From contig WLJH01000004.1 in assembly GCA_009701885.1 (NCBI GenBank), forward strand, positions 95,455 through 159,454: 64,000 nucleotides of DNA. The letters are read 5' to 3'. The stretch comes from Actinomycetota bacterium (GTDB taxonomy: Bacteria > Actinomycetota > Actinomycetes > Propionibacteriales > Nocardioidaceae). Positions 7,240 to 16,155 of this stretch are shown here, piece after piece. The notes under the pieces were generated by a model, which had not been told where the DNA came from, ran no database searches, and saw nothing but the letters and a program-made list of their open reading frames with translations. The position numbers and the translations under genes were made by a program. Position 1 is the stretch's first letter. Each line of letters starts with the position of its first letter.

Positions 7240-9857
7240 CGACCGAGTCCTGCCCGGGGAGGTCGCACGAAGAAGCGGCCCGTGGCCACCACGAGCGTGC
7301 CGAGCAGTCCCCCGAGGAAGAGCAGCGGGAGCAGCATCCCAGCGACCCGGGAGGAGATCGGTGTGGTCGCCGGCATCGCCACCGGCTCGGTGCCCGCCTC
7401 CACGGGGTCGGTCACGGGCGCGGACGCAGGCTCGTCGGCCTCCCCGGGGAGCTCCGCGGCCGGCACGTCGAGCGGGCCCGCCGGGCCGCTCGCGCCCCCC
7501 GACGTACCCCCGCCCGCGGGGTCGGGTCCCTCGCTGCCTTCCTCTTCGGGCGTGCTGCCGGCGGGAGGAGTCTGGGCCGCGACGGCGTCCGCGGTCTGCC
7601 GCGCGGCGGCGAGCAGCGGTGCCGTCGGGCCGGAGCTGCGCAGGGGCAGGAACCCCGCGGGGAGCTCACCGTTGCCGGGCCCCTGGCGCTGCCCATCGGA
7701 CGTGGCGATCCGGATGAACTGCGCCACCGTCGCGGCGTCGGCCTTCGACAGGTTGCGCATCCGCGCGGCCGTGTAGACGACCATCGTGCCCGGATACGCC
7801 TGGGTGCTGCGACGCACGGCCTGCTGGTCCAGGACGAACGGCTGCGTCGGGCCCTGCGGCTCCATCAGCTGGACGGCGGCGGCCAGGGACGCCGCGTCCG
7901 GGGAGACGAAGCTGCCGGGTTCGGCCTGCAGTGCCGCCGTGCGCAGGCCGAACCGCGCGGCGTCACCGAGGCTGACCACCCCGAGCATGAAGCGGGCACC
8001 GAAGGACTGCCGAGGGACACGCCCGATCCGGAACAAGCCGGTGTCCGGCTCGAACTCGCAACGCGTCTGGACGTTCGGGTGCGCGTCGAGGATCGCCTCG
8101 CTGACCTTGCGCAGGGCGGTGACCGGTGCGGCCAGCTGGTTGAAGTAGACCGCCGGGTTCTGCTGGCGGCAGGTGTTGCCGGTCTCGGGGACGTAGTCGT
8201 CGAGCAGCGGTATGGAGGTCGCGGGCAGCTGCAGGTCGCGGTAGTTCGGGTTGACGACCATGCCCCACGGGTCGGCCTCGCCGGCGATGAAGTCGCGGGC
8301 GTCCTTGTCGGCCACGACCCACTCGGTCAGCTGGTGGATCACGTCGGACTCGTTGGACAGCGACAGCAGCGTCGCCCCCGCTTCCTGGTTGATCTGCGGC
8401 AGTCCGGGGTTCAGCTCGACGAACTCGGGGTCCTGGATGATCGAGAGCGGGTTGTCCCCGATGCCGGGGTGCCCCCGCCCCAGGTCGGACCCGAGGTAGG
8501 ACTGGGTCAGCAGCTTGGCGACCAGCCTCGGGGTGAGGCGCAGCGTGCTCACCTCGCCCGCGTTGTCCGGCTTGTCGGCGACGTACGCCACGGCGAAGCC
8601 GGTCACGGCTGTCGGCGCGTAGCCGACCGGGTCGGGCCCGGTCTGCTCGTGACCCGAGCTGACCAGGGCCGCGGGGCCGCCGCCACTCTCCATCAGGGCG
8701 AAGCCGGCCTCGTCGGACATCTGGTTGTGCTGGAACTTGAACCGGTCCTTGCGCAGGCAGTAAGCCGGCGCCCACTGCAGGGCGGCCTGCGCGAGCAGCT
8801 CGGTGCCGTAGAAACCGGTGGGCGGGCGTGGGTCGAGGACGTCGCACGTGTCGGGTGGCAGACCGAAGCTGATCGGGATCGAGAAGCGGTGCCTCCAGTT
8901 CGAGGGCGACCACCACAGGCCGGGCGAGACCGCCTGGTCCACGCCGTTCCCGGCGAAGTTGCCGCTCCCGGGGGTGAAGCGACCGGTACGACGACAGGCC
9001 TGGTCACCGGTGGACGGGGGGCTGGACGGCGCGTCGCAGGAGAGCCCGACGATCGGGATGACCACGACCGAGCACGCGACCTCGTGGTTGCAGCCGAGCG
9101 ACTCGTTCTCGACGTCCGAGCGCACCTCGAACTGCACCTCCCCGTTGCCCTCGAGGTCGGTGAACGCGGCGAGCTCCGCAGGCGGGAACGCCGCGCCGAC
9201 CGCGGCCTCCGGCGGCATCTGGTCGGACTGGCAGGCCGGGAACGTCCGTCCCGAGGCTGCGACGAACGGGGTCAGGCGCGTGCTGAAGTCGCCGAGGTCG
9301 GCCGACGGGCACACCTCTGCCGAGGGCAACGGGTCGAGGCCGGAGACCCGCACCTTGTCCGCCTCGTCGGCGTCGAGGTCGTGCCGCCAGGTGGACTCGG
9401 CGTTGCCGCGGGTGATCTGCGAGCGCTGGGCGACCGAGGCGGTCCAGCACGTCTCCGGGCGCAGCTGCTCCTCGCCCGGCCCGGGATCGTCGACCCCGCG
9501 GCACTGCATGATCACGACCGGGTACTCCTGCGCGAGCCCGCTCTCGCCGTACGGGTTGCTGGCGCGACCACCGCTGGGCTGGGCGCCGCTCCACGTGATC
9601 CGGATGCGCTGACGCCCCCGGAGCTCGGTGGTCTGGTCGGCGGTGACGGTGACGTCGTACGCCGGGAACTCCTGACGGCTGCCGTCGGGGCGCACGAACA
9701 CCCTCTGCAGCGTCCTCGTCTCCGCGTAGGCCGGCTTCGCGCGCGCCGCGGGCTCCTCAACGCCTCCGGCCGGCGCCGGCCCGAGGGCGAGACCGCCGAT
9801 GCCGAGGGTGCCGGCGCCGAGGACCGCGGCCACCACGGTGGCGACCGCGCGCCTCAC
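7236..9857 (-). CDS. Very large PstS-related binding protein, C-terminally membrane-anchored
   Basis: 873 residues with signal segment (ATVVAAVLGAGTLGIGGLAL), a long Cys-bearing N-terminal region, a region at roughly 300-720 resembling actinobacterial phosphate-type binding proteins (WWSPSNWRHRFSIPISF, VTGFAVAYVADKP, RLTPRLVAKLLTQSY), a Pro/Glu/Gly-rich linker and a C-terminal membrane helix with a basic tail. It probably presents a ligand-binding domain on the cell surface. The GTG start at 9857 is set by the GTGA overlap with the pstS stop; upstream codons would run into pstS. The ligand is inferred from the operon only. Confidence 0.75.
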   Translation of the reverse strand: MRRAVATVVAAVLGAGTLGIGGLALGPAPAGGVEEPAARAKPAYAETRTLQRVFVRPDGSRQEFPAYDVTVTADQTTELRGRQRIRITWSGAQPSGGRASNPYGESGLAQEYPVVIMQCRGVDDPGPGEEQLRPETCWTASVAQRSQITRGNAESTWRHDLDADEADKVRVSGLDPLPSAEVCPSADLGDFSTRLTPFVAASGRTFPACQSDQMPPEAAVGAAFPPAELAAFTDLEGNGEVQFEVRSDVENESLGCNHEVACSVVVIPIVGLSCDAPSSPPSTGDQACRRTGRFTPGSGNFAGNGVDQAVSPGLWWSPSNWRHRFSIPISFGLPPDTCDVLDPRPPTGFYGTELLAQAALQWAPAYCLRKDRFKFQHNQMSDEAGFALMESGGGPAALVSSGHEQTGPDPVGYAPTAVTGFAVAYVADKPDNAGEVSTLRLTPRLVAKLLTQSYLGSDLGRGHPGIGDNPLSIIQDPEFVELNPGLPQINQEAGATLLSLSNESDVIHQLTEWVVADKDARDFIAGEADPWGMVVNPNYRDLQLPATSIPLLDDYVPETGNTCRQQNPAVYFNQLAAPVTALRKVSEAILDAHPNVQTRCEFEPDTGLFRIGRVPRQSFGARFMLGVVSLGDAARFGLRTAALQAEPGSFVSPDAASLAAAVQLMEPQGPTQPFVLDQQAVRRSTQAYPGTMVVYTAARMRNLSKADAATVAQFIRIATSDGQRQGPGNGELPAGFLPLRSSGPTAPLLAAARQTADAVAAQTPPAGSTPEEEGSEGPDPAGGGTSGGASGPAGPLDVPAAELPGEADEPASAPVTDPVEAGTEPVAMPATTPISSRVAGMLLPLLFLGGLLGTLVVATGRFFVRPPRAGLGR

Positions 9858-11500
9858 GAGCGTGCTCCCGTGGGGCGGCGCCGCAGCACGGCGACGTAGA
9901 GGCCCGGGAGGACCACCAGGACCACGAGCAGCAGGCCCGAGAGCCACGCGAAGGCGCGGGTGTCGCCCGCCCGGTCCGAGACCAGGATCGTGCTGGGGTC
10001 GGCGTACACCGCCCCCGCCTCGGCGACCCCTCCGGCCGCGCCCCCCACGACCTCTCCGGTCACGGGATCGATCGACGTCGGGGCCGCGCCCGCGCCGCCC
10101 CCGCCGCCCGCGCCACCGACGTCGACCCCCGTCTCACCACCGGCGGCACCTCCCGCACCACCCGCGGACCCGGCACCAGCGCCGTCGTCGGTGGAGGGTT
10201 CGCCGGTGCCCGTGGCCGTGCCGCAAGGACCCGCGCCGACCTTGTCGCAGGAGGCCGGCTGCGGGGCGATCTGCGCCAGCTTGTTGTTGCTGAGGTTCTT
10301 GCCGTCGAAGGTGGGGTTGTTGCAGGAGCGGACGTCCCGGTTGCTCAGGTCGACGTCCTTGTCGGCCTCCCCGAGCTTGGCGATCTGCTCGAAGCCGGCC
10401 TGCACGAGGTTGAGCGGGAGCGGGGAGTACCCGTAGGGCCCCGCCTTCGTCTGACCGGCGCACAACGAGTAGTACATGAAGTCGGCCAGTGTCTGCCGCT
10501 TCGCCGTGGTCATCCGCGGGTCGTCCGCGGCGGTGGGGATGATCATGTAGGAGTACGAGGAGATCGGGTACGCCCGCGGGTCCGGGTTCCGGTAGACGTC
10601 GTCGAGGATCTGGGTGAGGTAGGTGCTCGGGTCGTTGGGGTTCGAGGTGTTGATCCGGGCCCTGGTCAGCGCGACCGCCACGTTGAACTGGGTGGGCTCG
10701 ACGTAGTAACCACCCTGGTTCAACACCTTCACCACCGGGAAGTTCTTGTCGACCGGGTAGGAGTACTCGACGTACCCGATGAAGCCGTTGCCCGTGCTGG
10801 AGGCGATCGCGTTCATGACCTGGTCGGAGCCGGCCTGGCTGACGGTCCTGGAGCCCGACTTCTTCGGGTAGTACGAGGTCAGGCCGGCCTTGCCGAAGTA
10901 GGGCCGCCAGATGCTGGGGTGCTCCTTGTCCATCCAGCTGGTGAACTGGGCCGTGGTCCCCGACCCGTCTGCCCGGACGACCGGGGTGATCGGCACGCTG
11001 GGGAACGCGCGGCCGTTGTTGTCCTTCGTGATCGCCGGGTCGTTCCAGTTGGTGATCTGGTTGGTGAAGATCTTCGCGATCGTCTCCCCCGACAGCCGCA
11101 GGTTGCGGACCAGCTCGTTGCCGATCTTCAGCTGGTAGGTGAAGGCGGTGCCACCCGCGACGATCGGGAGGTAGGCGAAGTCGCGGCCGTTGGAGGTGTC
11201 GGCGTTGCCCTGCTCGTCGGTGCCCTGGTAGGGGATCTCGGAGATGGCGAAGTCGTTGGTGTCCTGGGAGAAGTCCTTGCGGCCCTTCGTGGAGCCGCCA
11301 CCGGTGTAGACGACCTTCATGCCCGAGGCGTCCACGTCGGCGATCCACTGCTGGACGATGATCTCCGACCAGGTCGAACCGGTCCCCTCGATCTGGGCGT
11401 ACGTCGCCGCCTGGGCCGCCGACGGCATCCCGGCGACGCCGGCGACGGCGAGCACGAGCGCGGCGGCGCAGCGGGCGAGGACGGAGAAGGGGCGGTTCAC
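9854..11500 (-). CDS. pstS: Phosphate-binding protein PstS, C-terminally membrane-anchored
   Basis: 548 residues. After a signal peptide the binding fold begins IEGTGSTWSEIIVQQW, with YTGGGSTKGRKDF and VRADGSGTTAQFTSWM, the standard phosphate-contacting loops. A Gly/Ala-rich linker (about 410-480) leads to one C-terminal helix (LSGLLLVVLVVLPGLYVAVL) and a basic tail. Most Gram-positive PstS proteins are N-terminal lipoproteins; this one has no lipobox and is held by its C-terminus. GTG at 11500 overlaps the pstA stop by 4 bases. Confidence 0.92.
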   Translation of the reverse strand: MNRPFSVLARCAAALVLAVAGVAGMPSAAQAATYAQIEGTGSTWSEIIVQQWIADVDASGMKVVYTGGGSTKGRKDFSQDTNDFAISEIPYQGTDEQGNADTSNGRDFAYLPIVAGGTAFTYQLKIGNELVRNLRLSGETIAKIFTNQITNWNDPAITKDNNGRAFPSVPITPVVRADGSGTTAQFTSWMDKEHPSIWRPYFGKAGLTSYYPKKSGSRTVSQAGSDQVMNAIASSTGNGFIGYVEYSYPVDKNFPVVKVLNQGGYYVEPTQFNVAVALTRARINTSNPNDPSTYLTQILDDVYRNPDPRAYPISSYSYMIIPTAADDPRMTTAKRQTLADFMYYSLCAGQTKAGPYGYSPLPLNLVQAGFEQIAKLGEADKDVDLSNRDVRSCNNPTFDGKNLSNNKLAQIAPQPASCDKVGAGPCGTATGTGEPSTDDGAGAGSAGGAGGAAGGETGVDVGGAGGGGGAGAAPTSIDPVTGEVVGGAAGGVAEAGAVYADPSTILVSDRAGDTRAFAWLSGLLLVVLVVLPGLYVAVLRRRPTGARS

Positions 11501-12816
11501 CGGGGCTCCTGGGGCGGGGTGGGACGGTCGTCCGGACTGGTGGGGAAGGCGGGATCGGGCGGCGGTGGCACAGGGGTGGGGGCCGGGCTCACCGCGCCGG
11601 CCACCGAGGCGGGGTTGGCCCGGGCGAGGTCGAGACCCCGCTGCGCCCAGCCCCCGCGCGGGGTCAGCGAGAAGCGCCGGCGCTTCGTGGACCGGGGCGG
11701 ACGGGCGAGCAGACGAGCGACGACGAAGAGCAGGAGTACGAGCACCAGCAGGACGCTCGCCGCCCCGAAGGCGCGCAGGATCGCGGTGTCCTCGCCACTG
11801 CGCACGTTGGAGTAGATGAAGAGCGGGAGCGAGTTCATGGCGCCGTCGGTCGGACCTACCACGAAGAACATCGCCGCACCCGACGTCAGGAGCACCGGGC
11901 TCGTCTCGCCCACGCCTCGCGCGGAGCCGAGGATCACTGCGGTCGCCAGGCCGGGACGGGCCGTGGGCAGCACGACGTGCCAGACCGTCTTCCAGCGCGA
12001 GGCGCCGAGGGCCAGGCTGGCCTCGCGCAGGCCGCCCGGCACGACCCGCAGCACCACGTCGGCCGCTCGGGCGATGATCGGCAGCATCATCACCGCGATC
12101 GCCAGGCCCGCGGCCAGGCCCGACCGGGGTTGACCGAGGGTCAGGATGAAGACGGTGTAGACGAACAGGCCCGCCACGATCGAGGGAAGCGCGGTCATCG
12201 CCTCCACGATGGTGCGGACCAGCCTGGCGAATCGTCCGCCCACCTCGGTCATGAAGACGGCCGTCCCGATACCGAGCGGCAGGGTGATGGCCAACCCGAT
12301 GCCGAGCTGGATCAGCGACCCCAGCACCGCGTGGGCGATGCCGCCGCGCGTGAAGGGGTCGCGCGGGCCGACGCCGGCCATGTCGTCGGTGAAGAAGTTC
12401 AGGTGGAGGAGGGGCCCCCAGCCCTCCCAGAAGACGAAACCGACCGTCGAGACCAGGGCGACGCCGACCGTGACGGCCCCGCCGGTGATGACCGACGCGG
12501 CCAACCTGTCCCTCACCGCGATCGAGCCGCCCTGCATGCCGGCGAGCACGGCTGTCACGAGCAACCCCAGGGCGAACCAGGCGAGCACGAACCATGCGAG
12601 GCCCGGCAGCGGCAACAGCTGCTGGGTCAGCAGCCAGGCGAGGGCACCGGCGGACAGCCACGGGCCCCACCGGACCAGCTGCTCATCGGCGCTCGGCCGA
12701 CCGATCGAGGTGCGCGGTACCGCCGGGGCTGCGTCTTCGTCGACCTGGGGCAGGTGCGTGGTGCCGGCCGGGAGGCCGAGGCCGGTGGCCGTGGGGCGGG
12801 TCTGCTGGATCGTCAT
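11497..12816 (-). CDS. pstA: Phosphate ABC transporter permease PstA
   Basis: 439 residues. The MetI-like permease core has the EAA loop ASLALGASRWKTVWHVVLP near residue 290, plus MTALPSIVAGLFVY and SARGVGETSPVLLTSG, all typical of PstA. It is longer than most PstA proteins: it has an N-terminal extension of about 50 residues, two extra hydrophobic segments, and a Pro-rich cytoplasmic tail of about 60 residues. The ATG shares one base with the pstC stop (TGATG). Confidence 0.93.
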   Translation of the reverse strand: MTIQQTRPTATGLGLPAGTTHLPQVDEDAAPAVPRTSIGRPSADEQLVRWGPWLSAGALAWLLTQQLLPLPGLAWFVLAWFALGLLVTAVLAGMQGGSIAVRDRLAASVITGGAVTVGVALVSTVGFVFWEGWGPLLHLNFFTDDMAGVGPRDPFTRGGIAHAVLGSLIQLGIGLAITLPLGIGTAVFMTEVGGRFARLVRTIVEAMTALPSIVAGLFVYTVFILTLGQPRSGLAAGLAIAVMMLPIIARAADVVLRVVPGGLREASLALGASRWKTVWHVVLPTARPGLATAVILGSARGVGETSPVLLTSGAAMFFVVGPTDGAMNSLPLFIYSNVRSGEDTAILRAFGAASVLLVLVLLLFVVARLLARPPRSTKRRRFSLTPRGGWAQRGLDLARANPASVAGAVSPAPTPVPPPPDPAFPTSPDDRPTPPQEPR

Positions 12817-13832
12817 CAGGCGTCCGTCCCCGTGCCGGAGCGGCTGCGGTTGACCACGACTGCCGCCAGGGTGTTGACCAGCAGCGTGATCAGGAAGAGC
12901 ACGAACCCGGCAGCCAGGAGCGCCGAGAGCTGCGCCGGGCTCGCCTCGCCGAACTGCAGGGCGATGTGGGCGCTGACGGAGTTGCTCCCGATCTCCGTGA
13001 GATTCCACTTCACGTCGAAGGTCGGGCTGATGATGAGGACGACCGCGATGGTCTCGCCCAGGGCCCGACCGAGCCCGAGCATGGTCCCGCCGATGATGCC
13101 GCCGCGGCCGAAGGGCAGCACGACCGAGCGGATCATCCCCCACCGGGTGGCTCCCAGCGCGAGCGCGGCCTCCTTCTCCCCCTGCGGGGTCTGCGAGAAG
13201 ACCTGTCTCATGACGGCGCACGCCATCGGGAGCACCATCATCGCCACGGCGATCCCAGCGGCGAAGGAGCTGTAGAGGTAGCGACTGGCGTCGGGGACGG
13301 CCGCGTCCGGGTCGGTGCCGCGGATGTCGAAGAACGGGATCCAGCCCAGGTTGGCGTGCAGCCACTGCGCGAGCTCGCCGGCCCGCGGCATGATCAGCAG
13401 GTAGCCCCACAGGCCGTAGACGATCGAGGGGACGGCGGCCATCAGGTCGACCATCGCGACGAGCGTGGACTTGATCCGCTCGGGGGCGTACTCACTGATG
13501 TAGAGCGCGGTCAGCAGCGCCAACGGGAAGGCGAAGGCCATCGCCACGAGCGCGATCGACACCGTGCCCGTGAGGACCGCCGCGATGCCGACGACGTCCT
13601 CCTCGGGCAGCCAGCGACTCTCGGTGAAGAAGTCCAGCCCGTAGCGGCTCAGCGTGGGGTACGCCTGCCAGCCGAGGAACAGGCCGACCCCGCCGGTGAT
13701 GACCAGGACCGAGGCACCGATCGCGCGGGCCGAGTGCTCGAAGACCGCGTCGACGCCCCTGGCCTTGCGGGAGACACGACGCGGCACGACGTCGAACCCG
13801 GTCGCCTCGTCGTAGGACGGCAGCGTGGTCAC
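12816..13832 (-). CDS. pstC: Phosphate ABC transporter permease PstC
   Basis: 338 residues, six membrane segments, with MVDLMAAVPSIVYGLWGY, the EAA loop AALALGATRWGMIRSVVLP and GRALGETIAVVLII, as in PstC, which with PstA forms the inner-membrane phosphate channel. It is the first gene of the cluster. The longest frame begins at 13886, but GTG at 13832 has GGGAGG about 5 bases upstream and gives the normal family N-terminus, so it was chosen. Confidence 0.93.
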   Translation of the reverse strand: MTTLPSYDEATGFDVVPRRVSRKARGVDAVFEHSARAIGASVLVITGGVGLFLGWQAYPTLSRYGLDFFTESRWLPEEDVVGIAAVLTGTVSIALVAMAFAFPLALLTALYISEYAPERIKSTLVAMVDLMAAVPSIVYGLWGYLLIMPRAGELAQWLHANLGWIPFFDIRGTDPDAAVPDASRYLYSSFAAGIAVAMMVLPMACAVMRQVFSQTPQGEKEAALALGATRWGMIRSVVLPFGRGGIIGGTMLGLGRALGETIAVVLIISPTFDVKWNLTEIGSNSVSAHIALQFGEASPAQLSALLAAGFVLFLITLLVNTLAAVVVNRSRSGTGTDA

Positions 13833-13837
13833 AGGGC

Positions 13838-13843
13838 CTCCCC
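13838..13843 (-). promoter_or_regulatory. pstC ribosome binding site
   Basis: The minus strand reads GGGGGAGGCCCTGTG, placing a strong GGGAGG just before GTG at 13832. This decides the pstC start against the upstream ATG at 13886. Confidence 0.6.
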
Positions 13844-13918
13844 CCGGATGTGGTCGTGCTTCCGGCGGGCGCCGCAGCGAGAGCATCCTGAGGGTGCGAA
13901 CCGGGCCGTCCGGGGTGT

Positions 13919-13929
13919 CCCTGGTGAAC
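13919..13929 (-). promoter_or_regulatory. PHO-box-like unit upstream of pstC
   Basis: The minus strand reads GTTCACCAGGG, matching the 11-bp PhoP repeat unit known from streptomycetes (G, G/T, TCA, three Y, R, S, G) at all but one position. No clean second unit follows at 11-base spacing. It lies about 90 bases before the pstC start. Confidence 0.4.
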
Positions 13930-14037
13930 TGTCGGGGAACGCTCGGCCGGCCTTTCCCGAACGGGCTAGGCGTGGCTGCGAGCCGTAGTCCGAAAGGGCC
14001 AGGTCCTCGGGACCGGAGTAGCCCGGACGGGGTTGAC

Positions 14038-14048
14038 GGCAGGTGAAC
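14038..14048 (-). promoter_or_regulatory. Second PHO-box-like unit upstream of pstC
   Basis: The minus strand reads GTTCACCTGCC, followed by GTCAACCCCG; the two TCA cores are 10 bases apart, one short of ideal. Together with the unit at 13919 it suggests PhoP control of the pst operon from the 230-base region between the HAD gene and pstC. Confidence 0.4.
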
Positions 14049-14066
14049 GCCGTCCCAACCGTGCGA

Positions 14067-14687
14067 TCAGGCGGTGGGCGGCCCGGTCAGCACCCCGTGC
14101 GCGGCGAGCAGCCGCTCGAGCGCCGCGTGCCCCTGGTCGAGGTGCCAGTGCTCGGCACGCAGGCCGACCGCCCGGGCGGCCTCGACGTTGGTCTCCATGT
14201 CGTCGACGAAGAGCACTTCAGCCGCCGGGGCACCGATCCGCTCGACGGCGATCTCGAAGTAGGTCGGCTCGGGCTTCTTGGTGCCCATCTCCCAGGAGTA
14301 GCAGGAGACGTCGAAGAGGTCGTCGTAGCCCAGCACGGTCGCCATGTGCTCACCACGCTGCCGGTGCTGGTTGGTGCCCAGGTGGACGCCGAGACCGGCC
14401 GCGCGGAGCCGCCGGACCAGGGCCAGGCTCTCCGGAGAGGGGGTGATGTCGTGCCAGAGCCGGCGGTAGACCTCGAGCGGGTCGACCTCGGCGTACGACG
14501 GCACGACGGCCTCCACGACGTGCAGGAAGTCGCCCTCGCCCCTCAGCGGTCCACGCTCGGCGGTCCACAGGGCGCGGCCGAGCTCCTCGGCCCGGTCGCC
14601 GGCCCACTCGACCAGCAGGCCGATCGGGTCCGGGGCGCTGCGCTGCAGCACCCCGTCGGCGTCGAGCAGGACGTGGCGGACCGGCAC
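14067..14687 (-). CDS. HAD-superfamily hydrolase
   Basis: 206 residues. HAD motif I appears as LLDADGVLQ (the usual DxDG pattern with Ala between), motif II as LGTNQ, the motif III Lys in GTKKPEP, and motif IV as VLFVDDMETNVEAA. The order and cap insertion fit a small-molecule phosphatase of subfamily IA. The substrate is unknown. GTG at 14687 is 16 bases beyond the cysQ stop, so the two genes are probably co-transcribed. The longer frame runs into cysQ and was rejected. Confidence 0.85.
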   Translation of the reverse strand: MPVRHVLLDADGVLQRSAPDPIGLLVEWAGDRAEELGRALWTAERGPLRGEGDFLHVVEAVVPSYAEVDPLEVYRRLWHDITPSPESLALVRRLRAAGLGVHLGTNQHRQRGEHMATVLGYDDLFDVSCYSWEMGTKKPEPTYFEIAVERIGAPAAEVLFVDDMETNVEAARAVGLRAEHWHLDQGHAALERLLAAHGVLTGPPTA

Positions 14688-14703
14688 GGTGGGTGGGGCC
14701 GGC

Positions 14704-15486
14704 TCAGTCGGTGCCGTGCTCGGCGATGAAGGCGAGGATCTGCTCCGACAGTTCCGGACGGCAGACGATGAGATCGGGGAGGTAGACGTCGTCCTGGTTG
14801 TAGACCAGCTCGTCGCCGTTGACCCGCGAGGTGAACAGGCCGGCGGCGCGGGCGACTGCGACGGGGGCCGCGGAGTCCCACTCGTACTGCCCACCGGCGT
14901 GGACGTAGGCGTCGGCCACGTCGCGCACGACCGACATCATCTTGACCCCTGCCGAGCCCATGGGGACCAGCTCGGCGCCCATCTCCTCGGCGAGGGCCTG
15001 CACGAAGGCCGGCGGGCGGCTGCGGGAGACCGCGATGCGCGGTCGCTCCGAGGTGCTCGGCGGCACCACCGGCGGGTGACCGGTGTTGAACGTCTCGCCC
15101 AGCACGGGCTGCGCGACCGCGCCGGCGACCAGCGCGCCGCCCTGCCACAGCGCCACGTGCACGGCCCAGTCGTCGCGCGGGGGCTCGGAGAACTCGCGGG
15201 TGCCGTCGAGCGGGTCGATGATCCACACGCGCTCGGCGGAGAGCCGGGCCTTGTCGTCCTTGCCCTCCTCCGAGAGCACGGCGTCCGCGGGACGGTGCTC
15301 GGCGACCAGGCGCATCAGCAGCTCGTGAGCGGCGGCGTCGCCGGCGTCCTTGAGCTCCTTGCCCTCCAGACCCTCGGCCCGCACCTCGAGGAGGCGGCGG
15401 CCGGCCACCTCGGCCAGCCAGGTGGCGAGGACGTGGTCGTCGGCGTCGACGGGGGGCGTTCCGGGCTCAAAACCAGTGGAGGTCAC
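14704..15486 (-). CDS. cysQ: 3'(2'),5'-bisphosphate nucleotidase CysQ-like
   Basis: 260 residues of the inositol monophosphatase superfamily. It shows the metal-binding LSEEGKDD and WIIDPLDGTREF, and YEWDSAAPVAVARAAG near the C-terminus. The DPLDGTREF form is typical of CysQ, which removes the 3' phosphate from PAP or PAPS in sulfur assimilation; inositol phosphatase activity is also common in the family. GTG at 15486 lies 7 bases after TAGCCT, pointing to a leaderless mRNA. The HAD gene follows directly. Confidence 0.85.
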   Translation of the reverse strand: MTSTGFEPGTPPVDADDHVLATWLAEVAGRRLLEVRAEGLEGKELKDAGDAAAHELLMRLVAEHRPADAVLSEEGKDDKARLSAERVWIIDPLDGTREFSEPPRDDWAVHVALWQGGALVAGAVAQPVLGETFNTGHPPVVPPSTSERPRIAVSRSRPPAFVQALAEEMGAELVPMGSAGVKMMSVVRDVADAYVHAGGQYEWDSAAPVAVARAAGLFTSRVNGDELVYNQDDVYLPDLIVCRPELSEQILAFIAEHGTD

Positions 15487-15493
15487 GCCCTGC

Positions 15494-15499
15494 AGGCTA
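15494..15499 (-). promoter_or_regulatory. -10 box of cysQ
   Basis: TAGCCT on the minus strand, 7 bases before GTG at 15486. It lies in the 20-base gap after pth and would give cysQ-HAD its own leaderless transcript. Confidence 0.5.
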
Positions 15500-15506
15500 T
15501 CGGCGC

Positions 15507-16109
15507 TCAGCTGTTGAAGCGCTGCTGGGTCTTCTCGAGCCCGTCGGAGACGAGCGACTCGACCGCGTCGGCGGCGGTGTCGACCACGAAGGGCAGCACC
15601 TTGCGCTCGGCCGAGGAGTAGTCCGACAGCACGAAGTCGGCGACCTCCTGGCGACCCGGGGGGCGGCCGATGCCGACCCGCACCCGGTGGAAGTCGCCGG
15701 TGCCGAAGGAGGAGCGCATCGACTTCAGGCCGTTGTGACCGTTGTCGCCGCCGCCGAGCTTGACCCGCATCGTGTCGAACGGGATGTCCAGCTCGTCGTG
15801 GATCGCCACGACCTGGGCGGGGGCGACCTTGTAGAAGGTCGCGAGGGCCTTCACCGGCCCGCCGACCTCGTTCATGTAGCAGCGCGGACGGGCCAGGACC
15901 ACCCGCGGCCCGGGGACGCCGGGCGGGGTCAGCCGGCCCTCGACGACGTCGGCACGGCCGGACTTGTGGGCCCGGAAGCCCGAGCCCATCCGGCGGGCCA
16001 GCTCGTCGGTGACCATGTAGCCGATGTTGTGCCGGTGCCCGGCATAGCTCGGGCCCGGGTTCCCCAGCCCGACGACCAGCCACACGTCAGTGGTCGAGTC
16101 GTCGCTCAT
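15507..16109 (-). CDS. pth: Peptidyl-tRNA hydrolase
   Basis: 200 residues with [20 protein letters not shown] (the catalytic His is in RHNIGY), [32 protein letters not shown] and GHNGLKSM, all hallmark blocks of bacterial Pth, which frees tRNA from peptidyl-tRNA that falls off the ribosome. ATG at 16109 gives the normal N-terminus. It lies 46 bases downstream of rplY, the usual actinobacterial order. Confidence 0.96.
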   Translation of the reverse strand: MSDDSTTDVWLVVGLGNPGPSYAGHRHNIGYMVTDELARRMGSGFRAHKSGRADVVEGRLTPPGVPGPRVVLARPRCYMNEVGGPVKALATFYKVAPAQVVAIHDELDIPFDTMRVKLGGGDNGHNGLKSMRSSFGTGDFHRVRVGIGRPPGRQEVADFVLSDYSSAERKVLPFVVDTAADAVESLVSDGLEKTQQRFNS

Positions 16110-16155
16110 CTGGGGATCCCGGGCCCGTCTGCTCAGCGGTCGGTGACGGCGTACG

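Noticed and set aside
7236-11500. LPXTG-type sorting signals on the binding proteins near the sortase-fold gene
   Set aside because: Neither C-terminus has an LPXTG or LAXTG motif before its membrane helix.
9854-12670. A 938-codon frame containing pstS
   Set aside because: The first 390 codons are antisense-like or shifted sequence over pstA; GTG at 11500 with a signal peptide is the true start.
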